Below, piece by piece: positions 1 to 6,255 of a stretch of 10,965 bases of DNA. Source of the DNA: a bacterium (GTDB lineage: Bacteria; Patescibacteriota; Patescibacteriia; UBA2591; DAOWAM01); NCBI GenBank assembly GCA_030634585.1, contig DAOWAM010000013.1, positions 1 through 10,965 on the forward strand, given 5' to 3'. Each line of letters starts with the position of its first letter. The stretch's first letter is position 1. Position numbers and translations under genes: made by a program. The notes under the pieces are model-generated. The model was not told the origin of the DNA and did no database searches. It saw only the letters and a list, made by a program, of their open reading frames with translations.

Positions 1-65
1 AAAAAAATAAAATAACCTGTCAAGTCATTTAATTATTACAATTTAATTATTTCAATCCATCTGTA
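1..65. other. AT-rich window edge; possible -35 box on the minus strand
   Basis: This short stretch lies downstream of the nucleotidyltransferase gene and contains no coding signal. On the minus strand it contains a perfect TTGACA (plus-strand 18-23) with exactly 17 nt left before the window edge. A promoter for a further minus-strand gene could start here, but its -10 box would lie outside the window. No terminator hairpin is seen. Confidence 0.3.
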
Positions 66-1004
66 TTACCAATTTAAGCGATCAATTATTTGTTGTCGAA
101 AATAATCTCGCCGATCATCACTATGTAATTTAATCATCCGCCGATTAATAATAACACCGATCTTCTGTTTGGCTAATTTCTTTAATTGGGTCGGTAAAAT
201 AACCAACTCTATCCAACGACAAAACGGTTCAAATAGATAACCAATCCAAGAAAATAAATTATTGCCACCGGGTATTTTTTTCAATAGCAAAGATTCTGTT
301 GGCAAACAATTAGGTAGATATTGTTTAATCCATTGATTACTTTGCCAAAAAGAAGTATAGGTTTTTTTGCCATAAATTGGCAAGACCTGCGCCAACCAAT
401 AAATTAGGTATATATCTGATAATTCCTCATTATCACCGATTGAGAAATTAGTTTTTCCTTTCACTGGCAAAGTAATTGATTGCAAATTCATCGTTCGTTC
501 ATTTAAAAAGAAACTTAAACAAATTTTGTTTTGTTTATTTCGTTTAGTCGGACGCAGACCTAATAATTTTAAAATGATGATGCAACAAAAACGAGTAAAG
601 AAAAGTTGTTTGTTACGCGTCACAATTAATAAATCAATATCGCTACTTTGTGGAGCATTTGAATAAGCTAGATCATTAACCACGGCAATCATCTTTATTG
701 ACGGAATCAAATAAATAAATAATTTGCTAATTAATTTAGCTCGTTTAATTTTCAGTTGATCAAGCGAATAACGTTGCTGTCGAATCGCCAGTATTTTTTC
801 TCGTCCAGATAAGCAATAATAACCATTGTATTTGTTTATTTTCCCATGTAAATAATCGCTTTCTTCTAAAAACTTTTCTAAACCAGACAAAGAAATATTC
901 TTTTCTGGTTGATATAAATACTGCCATAACTCTAATAAAGTGAGCGGATAATTGAATAAGTCAAAAAAAGCGAGTGGAATAAAAATTGATTTAGTTAAAT
1001 TCAT
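66..1004 (-). CDS. Nucleotidyltransferase-fold protein with N-terminal winged-helix-like region
   Basis: This is a 312-residue protein. Residues ~8-70 (FDLFNYPLTLLELWQYL and what follows) look like a small winged-helix module. Residues ~105-130 hold the signature of a minimal nucleotidyltransferase: VVNDLAYSNAPQSSDIDLLIV, with the metal-binding pair D122/D124. The usual Gly-Ser of the fold is replaced here by Tyr-Ser (114-115), and I cannot point to a clear third acidic residue, so catalysis is not certain. The C-terminal half is predicted mostly helical and basic, with no clear signal peptide. Similar proteins are, as far as I recall, common in Patescibacteria and usually annotated only as nucleotidyltransferase-domain proteins; the substrate is unknown. 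The start is the ATG at 1002-1004, about 17 nt from a predicted transcription start, with no Shine-Dalgarno. It is divergent from secG. The fold is fairly certain; the function is not. Confidence 0.7.
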   Translation of the reverse strand: MNLTKSIFIPLAFFDLFNYPLTLLELWQYLYQPEKNISLSGLEKFLEESDYLHGKINKYNGYYCLSGREKILAIRQQRYSLDQLKIKRAKLISKLFIYLIPSIKMIAVVNDLAYSNAPQSSDIDLLIVTRNKQLFFTRFCCIIILKLLGLRPTKRNKQNKICLSFFLNERTMNLQSITLPVKGKTNFSIGDNEELSDIYLIYWLAQVLPIYGKKTYTSFWQSNQWIKQYLPNCLPTESLLLKKIPGGNNLFSWIGYLFEPFCRWIELVILPTQLKKLAKQKIGVIINRRMIKLHSDDRRDYFRQQIIDRLNW

Positions 1005-1027
1005 AATGTAAATTATAATTATTTATA

Positions 1028-1057
1028 AGTATACATTGTTTTATTATTAATTGACAA
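1028..1057 (-). promoter_or_regulatory. Predicted sigma70-type promoter for the nucleotidyltransferase gene
   Basis: On the minus strand, TTGTCA (plus 1052-1057) lies 18 nt from TATACT (plus 1028-1033), close to the TTGACA/TATAAT consensus. The predicted start of transcription is near 1021, giving a leader of only about 17 nt before the ATG. The -35 region overlaps a plus-strand TTGACA at 1051-1056, next to the secG promoter. Confidence 0.5.
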
Positions 1058-1063
1058 TTTTTT

Positions 1064-1092
1064 TTTACTTTGATAGTTTAATAAAGTATAAT
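1064..1092 (+). promoter_or_regulatory. Predicted sigma70-type promoter for secG and the binding-protein gene
   Basis: A perfect TATAAT (1087-1092) follows TTTACT (1064-1069) with a 17-nt spacer. The predicted start of transcription is near 1099, leaving a leader of about 57 nt before the secG ATG at 1156. A second possible promoter uses TTGACA (1051-1056) with an extended -10 TGATAGTTT (1071-1079). Either choice supports secG starting at 1156 and not further upstream. Confidence 0.55.
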
Positions 1093-1155
1093 TCATCTAT
1101 ACATTTTTTGATTGAACTAATTAATAATAAATTTTATCAAATTAATAACATCTTT

Positions 1156-1374
1156 ATGTCTCTTGTTGTAAACATTTTACAAATTGTAATCAGTATTTTG
1201 TTAGTCATCTGTATTTTATTGCAAAACAAAGGATCTGGTTTAGGATCCGCTTTTGGCGGACAAACTTCTTATCAAACTAAGCGTGGCGCGCAAAAGTTTC
1301 TTCATATTGCCACTATTGTTTTAGCAATATTATTTATCGGGATAGGAATCGCTAATCTTTTGTTATCTAAATAA
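1156..1374 (+). CDS. secG: SecG, small subunit of the Sec preprotein translocase
   Basis: This 72-residue membrane protein has the classic SecG layout: transmembrane helix ~3-22, a cytosolic loop with the family signature LLQNKGSGLGSAFGG (residues 21-35), and a second transmembrane helix ~48-70. SecG sits beside SecYE and assists SecA-driven export across the cytoplasmic membrane. The length matches the family (about 70-110 residues). I chose the ATG at 1156. An in-frame TTG at 1051 would add 35 residues, but those have no family resemblance, and that TTG is part of a TTGACA promoter element. No Shine-Dalgarno is visible. The stop codon is directly followed by the ATG of the next gene, so the two are almost certainly co-transcribed and probably translationally coupled. 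secY and secE are not in the window. Confidence 0.9.
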   Translation: MSLVVNILQIVISILLVICILLQNKGSGLGSAFGGQTSYQTKRGAQKFLHIATIVLAILFIGIGIANLLLSK

Positions 1375-3168
1375 ATGTCATTGGTAATTATTTGGAAGAA
1401 AATAAAGAACTGGTTAAATAATCTTTTTGCCCCAAAAAATCAGGATACTTTAGATCAACAATTAGTGATTAATTTAGCCCCTAAAAAACATCCGTCAATG
1501 AAACAGATTAAATATCTCCCTAAATTATTAACTTGGCGTGAGAAGAAAATAATCAAAGTTCTTGCCGGTATAATAATTATCTCTCTACTTTTGTTAGGGA
1601 TTAATTTTTATTTTAACCATACGGCTTCCGTCCCAGCATCAGGCGGAGAATATAGTGAGGGGCTAATTGGATTACCACAATTTGTTAACCCGGTCTTATC
1701 ATCAATCAACGCGGTAGACGCTGATTTATCTCGTCTTATTTTTTCTGGTTTATTGAAATATCAAGATGGTCGTTTAATTCCAGATCTTTGTCAACAATAC
1801 GAAATCAGCGACGATAAAAAAACTTATACTTTTCATCTTCGGCAAAACACTTTTTGGCACGATGGCGAACCAATCAGCGCTAACGACATAGTTTTCACCG
1901 TTAAAACAATAAAAGATCCTCAAATTAGAAGTCCATTACAAGCAAGTTGGCAAAAAATAGACGTTAAACAATTAGACGATTACACTGTTCAATTTGCTTT
2001 AAGCGAACCGTTCGCTCCTTTTTTGTCATTATTAACTTTTGGTATTCTCCCAGAACATATTTGGAAAAATATTCCTTCTTTACAATTTTATTTAACTGAT
2101 TTTAACAGTAGACCAATTGGTAGTGGGCCATGGAAATTTAAATCATTAACTAAAAATGTACTGGGTTTAATTAAATCATATACTTTAGAAAGAAATAAAC
2201 AATATTACCAACAACCGCCTTACTTGAAAGAACTTACTTTTTATTTTTATCCTGATTTTGAACAAGCCAGCTCTGATTTAAAAGCTAATTATTTAGATGC
2301 TTTGGCGTTTTTGCCATCTTATCTAAATTCCGAATTAGAAAATATTAAATATCTACGTTCTTATCCAACACAATTACCTCATTATGTCGGATTATTTTTC
2401 AACCAAGCCAATAACGCTTTATTAAATATTAAAGAAATCCGTCAAGCGTTATCTTATGGCGTCGATAAACAACAAATTGTCAGTCAAACGCTTAATAATC
2501 AAGCTAAAATAATTAATTCTTTTAATTTAGGATTGTCTGAAGACAAGTTAACTAATGAAAAGAAATATACTTTTAATTCTCAATTGGCCGGAGATTTGTT
2601 AGACCAAGCTAATTTTAAAATAGATCAAGAAACTGGTTATCGAAAAAAAGATGATCAAATAATCGAATTAACCATCACTACAATTGATCAAGCCGAAAAT
2701 CAACAAATAGCAGAAATTATCCAAGAAAATTGGCAACAACTAGGAATTGACGTCAAGATAGAGCTAATTCCTAAAGAGAATATTCAAAAAGAAATTATCC
2801 GACCAAGAAAATATCAAATATTGCTTTATGGAATTATCACCGCTAACGATGATCTTTATTCTTTTTGGCATTCATCACAACGACAAGATCCTGGATTAAA
2901 TCTAACTTGTTTTAATAATCGCGAAGCTGATCAACTATTAGAAGAAGGAAGAAAAATTACTAATGAACAAATAAAAGCAGAAAAATATTCTGCTTTAGCA
3001 AACATCTTAGCTAATGAAGTTCCGGCAATTTTTCTTTATCAACCCGAACATCAATATTTAATTAACAAAAAAATCAAAGGAATAGACATTAATCAATTGT
3101 CTATTCCTAGTGATCGTTTTAATAATAGCGCTGATTGGTACAGTAGTACAAAACGCCAAATTAAATAA
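1375..3168 (+). CDS. Membrane-anchored family-5 (peptide/nickel type) ABC solute-binding protein
   Basis: This 597-residue protein belongs to the DppA/OppA-like extracellular solute-binding family (SBP_bac_5). Residues 1-58 are basic and cytosolic. A single transmembrane helix (~59-80) acts as an uncleaved signal anchor, and there is no lipobox cysteine. The exported part starts around SVPASGGEYSEGLIGLPQFVNP (85-106), and family-typical stretches follow: LSRLIFSGLLKYQDG, the YTFHLRQNTFWHDGEPISANDIVFT block, IGSGPWKF, and IRQALSYGVDKQQIV. The usual role is to bind oligopeptides outside the membrane and hand them to an ABC permease. No permease or ATPase gene is nearby, so partner and ligand are unknown. 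The ATG directly follows the secG stop without its own Shine-Dalgarno, suggesting coupling. The gene ends 2 nt from the end of the convergent coiled-coil gene. The family call is firm; the peptide ligand is inferred. Confidence 0.85.
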   Translation: MSLVIIWKKIKNWLNNLFAPKNQDTLDQQLVINLAPKKHPSMKQIKYLPKLLTWREKKIIKVLAGIIIISLLLLGINFYFNHTASVPASGGEYSEGLIGLPQFVNPVLSSINAVDADLSRLIFSGLLKYQDGRLIPDLCQQYEISDDKKTYTFHLRQNTFWHDGEPISANDIVFTVKTIKDPQIRSPLQASWQKIDVKQLDDYTVQFALSEPFAPFLSLLTFGILPEHIWKNIPSLQFYLTDFNSRPIGSGPWKFKSLTKNVLGLIKSYTLERNKQYYQQPPYLKELTFYFYPDFEQASSDLKANYLDALAFLPSYLNSELENIKYLRSYPTQLPHYVGLFFNQANNALLNIKEIRQALSYGVDKQQIVSQTLNNQAKIINSFNLGLSEDKLTNEKKYTFNSQLAGDLLDQANFKIDQETGYRKKDDQIIELTITTIDQAENQQIAEIIQENWQQLGIDVKIELIPKENIQKEIIRPRKYQILLYGIITANDDLYSFWHSSQRQDPGLNLTCFNNREADQLLEEGRKITNEQIKAEKYSALANILANEVPAIFLYQPEHQYLINKKIKGIDINQLSIPSDRFNNSADWYSSTKRQIK

Positions 3169-3170
3169 TT

Positions 3171-4196
3171 TTATTTTTTTAATTTTGCTTCTAATTGTTT
3201 AATTTGTTGTTGAATATCCGTACTCTGTTTAACTAAAGGAATAAGTTCCCCTGCTCGTCTATCAATACTTGCTTGTTCTCTACTCACTTCTCCCACGGTG
3301 GGTTTATATACTTGTTTAAGTTTTAACTCTAAAGCACTGTTTTCTTCTGCTACTTTTCTTCTGACTTGTTGAATGGCTACTGTAATTTTTGCATTTTCTT
3401 TTTCTAATTCTTTGATTTCTTGATTAATTCGCCAATTAAAAATCTCTTTTTGAATACTTTCTTTGATCGATTCTGGTGCAGAAGTTATAACTTCTCCTAT
3501 TTCTTTAATTAATTCTCTTGCCTGTTCATTAACGTCTTTTCTTTCTTGCTCTATTTCACGTTCTTTGTTAGATAATTTAATATTAACCACTTCGTCACTA
3601 GATTTAACTGATTGATTCGCTACTTCCGCTTGGGCCAACGCTCTTAATGAAAAATTTTCGAGATTATCTAATTGATTTAACAATTGATCAATTTTTTCTT
3701 TAGCATTTTGCCCATTTTCTTTTTCTGGTGACACTTTTATTGATTGTTCTGCAAACCCTTGTTCATTTTTTCTAGCTTCTTCTTCGGCTTCCGAATCAGA
3801 CAATAACATTTTGTCAAAATTTTCATCGAAAGAACTTTTTTCAATTGGTTTAACTGATATTTCATGGGACAATTCAGTAATGCTTTTTAAAATTTCATTA
3901 TATTTTGCCTCTATTCCCAGTACGCTTTGAGCCGTTCTTTTCTTTTCTTCATCAGAAACTTTTATTCCCTTGAAATTAGCGCCTTCAGCCACTATTCTAG
4001 ATCCCATGTTTTTTACTTTAATCATCATTTGTTTTGTTTCTTTCATTACATTTTCTAATTTAACAATCTGTTCTTTTGCTTCTGCCAATTTATTTTCAAC
4101 AACTGATATTTTTCCTTCAACTACTTGGTAAATTTTCTTTATCTCCGGATTCTTCATTGCCTCTTTCTTGGAAGTATAAGGTCTTTCAAGATTCAT
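3171..4196 (-). CDS. Unidentified cytoplasmic coiled-coil protein
   Basis: I do not recognise this 341-residue protein. It is very rich in Glu, Lys and Gln, contains no cysteine, one tryptophan (FNWRI), no transmembrane helix and no signal peptide. Long heptad-like helices are likely at about residues 15-65, 85-115, 165-235 and 240-310. They are separated by an acidic, probably disordered linker (~120-165, including SDSEAEEEARKNEQ). A last short helix ends in KQLEAKLKK. This suggests an elongated, oligomerising protein, perhaps a scaffold or nucleoid/SMC-like accessory protein, but nothing shows its function. It has its own predicted promoter, is divergent from tRNA-Leu, and converges on the binding-protein gene with only 2 nt between stop codons. 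The open frame and promoter support a real gene. The start is the ATG at 4194-4196, without a clear Shine-Dalgarno. Confidence 0.65.
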   Translation of the reverse strand: MNLERPYTSKKEAMKNPEIKKIYQVVEGKISVVENKLAEAKEQIVKLENVMKETKQMMIKVKNMGSRIVAEGANFKGIKVSDEEKKRTAQSVLGIEAKYNEILKSITELSHEISVKPIEKSSFDENFDKMLLSDSEAEEEARKNEQGFAEQSIKVSPEKENGQNAKEKIDQLLNQLDNLENFSLRALAQAEVANQSVKSSDEVVNIKLSNKEREIEQERKDVNEQARELIKEIGEVITSAPESIKESIQKEIFNWRINQEIKELEKENAKITVAIQQVRRKVAEENSALELKLKQVYKPTVGEVSREQASIDRRAGELIPLVKQSTDIQQQIKQLEAKLKK

Positions 4197-4224
4197 AGTT
4201 TCATTAATTAATAATTATATTATA

Positions 4225-4253
4225 AATATAGCAAATAATAAAACATTTGGCAA
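4225..4253 (-). promoter_or_regulatory. Predicted extended -10 promoter for the coiled-coil gene
   Basis: On the minus strand, TTGCCA (plus 4248-4253) is followed after 17 nt by TATATT (plus 4225-4230). The -10 box is preceded by TGC, an extended -10 motif. The predicted start near 4218 leaves a leader of about 22 nt. The RNase J promoter has the same TGC-extended design. Confidence 0.55.
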
Positions 4254-4262
4254 GCAAATATT

Positions 4263-4350
4263 GGGCGAGTGGTGGAATTAGCTAGACACGTAGCGTTCAG
4301 AACGCTATGACCGCAAGGTCGTGAGGGTTGGAGTCCCTCCTCGCCCACCA
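4263..4350 (+). tRNA. tRNA-Leu (anticodon CAG), CCA encoded
   Basis: A full class II tRNA can be folded. The acceptor stem is GGGCGAG (4263-4269) paired with CTCGCCC (4340-4346), followed by discriminator A and encoded CCA (4348-4350). The anticodon stem TAGCG/CGCTA encloses TTCAGAA, giving anticodon CAG (4298-4300), which reads CUG. The long variable arm is GACC-GCAA-GGTC (4309-4320). The T stem GAGGG/CCCTC (4323-4339) encloses TTGGAGT. The D arm resembles bacterial tRNA-Leu (GGTGGAATT..TAGACAC). Two positions are unusual: the D-loop GG is GC (4281-4282) and T-loop C56 is G (4330), so the tertiary pair 19-56 is C-G instead of G-C. A run of seven T (4352-4358) follows almost immediately and may aid termination. 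No clear plus-strand promoter was found upstream. Confidence 0.95.
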
Positions 4351-4385
4351 TTTTTTTGTTTATAGATTATCCAAATTATAAATAA

Positions 4386-4414
4386 TTGTCTTATTCAATA
4401 TTTTTTGCTAAAAT
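4386..4414 (+). promoter_or_regulatory. Predicted strong extended -10 promoter for RNase J (and trpS)
   Basis: TTGTCT (4386-4391) is followed after 17 nt by TAAAAT (4409-4414), which is preceded by TGC as an extended -10 element. Transcription is predicted to start near 4421, exactly where the long palindrome of the leader begins. This gives an untranslated leader of about 109 nt. Confidence 0.6.
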
Positions 4415-4418
4415 ATAA

Positions 4419-4444
4419 AAGTATTAAATAATTATTTAATACTT
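4419..4444. repeat. 26-bp perfect palindrome at the start of the RNase J leader
   Basis: Positions 4419-4444 form a perfect inverted repeat with no spacer, centred between 4431 and 4432, with arms reading AAGTATTAAATAA. As RNA from about 4421 it could form a hairpin at the very 5' end of the transcript; as DNA it could be an operator for a dimeric repressor. The sequence is all A/T except for one G and one C, so chance contributes, but 26 bp is long for that. Confidence 0.7.
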
Positions 4445-4529
4445 CTATCAAAGGGTTTATCCTGCGCCATTCGGCGGGCTCATGACTGTTGCTTGTCGAA
4501 GGAATACTTTTAAAACTTAATTTATTTTT
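4421..4529 (+). promoter_or_regulatory. Candidate structured 5' leader of the RNase J transcript (class unknown)
   Basis: Between the predicted transcription start and the RNase J ATG is a leader whose central part (4451-4502) is clearly GC-richer than the surrounding intergenic DNA. Visible pairings include the 5'-terminal palindrome and a hairpin CGCC-ATTC-GGCG (4465-4476). A competing stem joins TTCGGC (4470-4475) to GTCGAA (4495-4500). A long-range stem joins TAAAAGTATT (4416-4425) to AATACTTTTA (4503-4512), of which GTATT/AATAC lies wholly inside the predicted RNA. The first and last options exclude each other, as do the two middle ones, as in a conformational switch. I could not match it to any riboswitch, SRP RNA, tmRNA or T-box consensus I know. 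It may also be a short independent RNA. Confidence 0.4.
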
Positions 4530-6212
4530 ATGCTTAACTTTTCAACAAAAAAATCAAAATTAAAAATTATTCCACTGGGAGGAGTAGAAGAAGTGGGTAA
4601 AAACTGCATGGTTTTAGAATTCGGGTCAGATATTATTGTAATCGACTTGGGTCTTGATTTTCCCGGCCCCGATTTTCCCGGAATAAGATATATTTTACCT
4701 GATATTTCTTATTTAGAAAAAAACAAAAAAAGAATAAAAGGTATTTTAATCACCCATGGACATTTAGATCATATTGGCGCGTTGTCTTTTGTAATGGATA
4801 AAATTGGAAATCCACCAATTTTTGCTACCAAGCTAACCGCTGAACTAATTAAAAGCCGCTTTGCTGAAATTGAAAATAAGAATAAACAAAGAATTAAAGT
4901 ACAAATTATTAATCCTGACAAGAATCAAACTGTTAATTTGGGTAATTTCAAAATTGATTGTTTTTGGGTTTGTCATAATATTCCCGATAGTGTTGGTTTC
5001 GCTGTACACACCCCCCTAGGAACCGTTATCCACACTGGTGATTTTAAATTTGATCAACATCCAATTAATCAGTTAACTGATACAGCAAAAATTAAACAAC
5101 TTTGTTCTACCGGCGCGTTAGCGTTAATTTCTGATAGTACTAACGCCGAAGAACCGGGTAGAGTAATTTCCGAATCCGAAGTCGGTCGTATTATTGATCA
5201 ACTTTTCGCTAATACGCAACAACGGATAATTTTTACCACCTTTTCTACTTTAATTAGTCGCATTCAACAAGTAATTGATATTGCGCAAAAATATCAAAGA
5301 AAGATTGCTGTTGCCGGATATTCAATTAATCAAAGTATTATTTTAGCGCAACAAATCGGTTATTTGAATATTCCTCCTAATCTATTGGTTGACATAGCTA
5401 AAATTAAACAAATTCCTGATCAACAATTGGTTATTTTGGCCAGTGGCACCCAAGGAGAAGAAAGATCGGCAATGACTAAAATTGCTAATGGTGAATATCA
5501 TGCGATTAAAATAAAAACAACTGATACGGTAATTTTTTCCGCATCAGCGATTCCCGGTAATGAGTTAGCCGTTCGTTCAGTAATGAATCATTTAATTGAC
5601 CTAGGAGTAAAAATAATTTATCAACCAGCGCTAGGATTAGGTGTCCATAGCTCTGGACACGCTTGTCAAGAAGATTTGAAAGAGATGATTCAATTAGTTC
5701 GACCCAAATTTTTTATTCCAGAACACGGAGAACATTTAATGCAAGTTAAACACATCAAATTAGCTGTCCAAACGGGTATACCAAGAAAAAATTGTTTTAT
5801 GCTTAGTAATGGCGATACTTTGGCTTTAGATCAACAACAAGGCAGAATTCTAAAAACTAAACTTGCTCAACAAACTTTGGTAGTAGAATATGGACAAGCT
5901 AAAATTCTTCAGCCAGACATCATCACCGAAAGACGAAACTTGGCACAAGCAGGAATCTATGTAGTTATTATATCTTTAAATCGAACATTAAATAAAATAC
6001 ATAAAATTGATATTGCCACTCGTGGATTAGAATTAGAATCAAAAGTAATTGATGAATTAAAAAATAAAATTAGGCAAAAAACAAAAATATTAATACGACA
6101 AAATAAAAAGAATTTAAGTTTAATTGAAAAAAAATTAACTGTTATTATAAAAAGTTATATATATAGTCGAACAAAAAAGAAAAGCTTGGTTATCGTTCGA
6201 CTAAATAAATAA
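4530..6212 (+). CDS. rnj: Ribonuclease J (metallo-beta-lactamase/beta-CASP ribonuclease)
   Basis: This 560-residue protein is the length of RNase J1/J2 (about 555). RNase J degrades and matures RNA by 5'-to-3' exonuclease and endonuclease activity, using two metal ions, in the cytoplasm. The metallo-beta-lactamase motifs are complete: THGHLDHIGAL (H76, H78, D80, H81), CHNIPDSVG (H149), and HTGDFKFD (D171). The beta-CASP domain (~205-370) includes SDSTNAEEPG, SGTQGEERSA (305-314) and SASAIPGNE. It is followed by VHSSGHA (H373, H377) and FIPEHGEHL (H399). Residues ~450-560 form the small C-terminal domain involved in dimerisation in the family. All catalytic residues I can check are present, so it should be active. 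The ATG at 4530 begins just before the conserved KIIPLGGVEEVGKN stretch. There is no Shine-Dalgarno. It lies 43 nt upstream of trpS, probably in one transcript, behind a strong promoter and a structured leader. Confidence 0.93.
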   Translation: MLNFSTKKSKLKIIPLGGVEEVGKNCMVLEFGSDIIVIDLGLDFPGPDFPGIRYILPDISYLEKNKKRIKGILITHGHLDHIGALSFVMDKIGNPPIFATKLTAELIKSRFAEIENKNKQRIKVQIINPDKNQTVNLGNFKIDCFWVCHNIPDSVGFAVHTPLGTVIHTGDFKFDQHPINQLTDTAKIKQLCSTGALALISDSTNAEEPGRVISESEVGRIIDQLFANTQQRIIFTTFSTLISRIQQVIDIAQKYQRKIAVAGYSINQSIILAQQIGYLNIPPNLLVDIAKIKQIPDQQLVILASGTQGEERSAMTKIANGEYHAIKIKTTDTVIFSASAIPGNELAVRSVMNHLIDLGVKIIYQPALGLGVHSSGHACQEDLKEMIQLVRPKFFIPEHGEHLMQVKHIKLAVQTGIPRKNCFMLSNGDTLALDQQQGRILKTKLAQQTLVVEYGQAKILQPDIITERRNLAQAGIYVVIISLNRTLNKIHKIDIATRGLELESKVIDELKNKIRQKTKILIRQNKKNLSLIEKKLTVIIKSYIYSRTKKKSLVIVRLNK

Positions 6213-6255
6213 TCAAAAATAAATTTAAATATTATCAATAAAATTAAAACGGCTT

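Noticed and set aside
1051..1155. In-frame extension of secG back to a TTG at 1051
   Set aside because: The extra 35 residues have no SecG character, the TTG is part of a TTGACA promoter element, and the ATG at 1156 gives a normal-length SecG.
3158..3185. AT-only dyad as a Rho-independent terminator
   Set aside because: The 8-bp stem has no G-C pairs and a loop of about 12 nt, so it would be too weak, though T-runs are nearby.
4197..4262. Plus-strand promoter for tRNA-Leu
   Set aside because: Several TATA-like boxes exist in this AT-rich stretch, but none pairs with a convincing -35 at the right spacing; only the minus-strand promoter is clear.
4447..4512. Known structured RNA (SRP RNA, tmRNA, T-box, common riboswitches)
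   Set aside because: The conserved sequence cores of these RNAs that I can recall are absent; only an unnamed structured leader can be supported.
4482..4520. 12-codon ORF MTVACRRNTFKT as a separate gene
   Set aside because: It has no ribosome binding site, is very short, and lies inside a probable structured leader; kept only as a possible upstream ORF.
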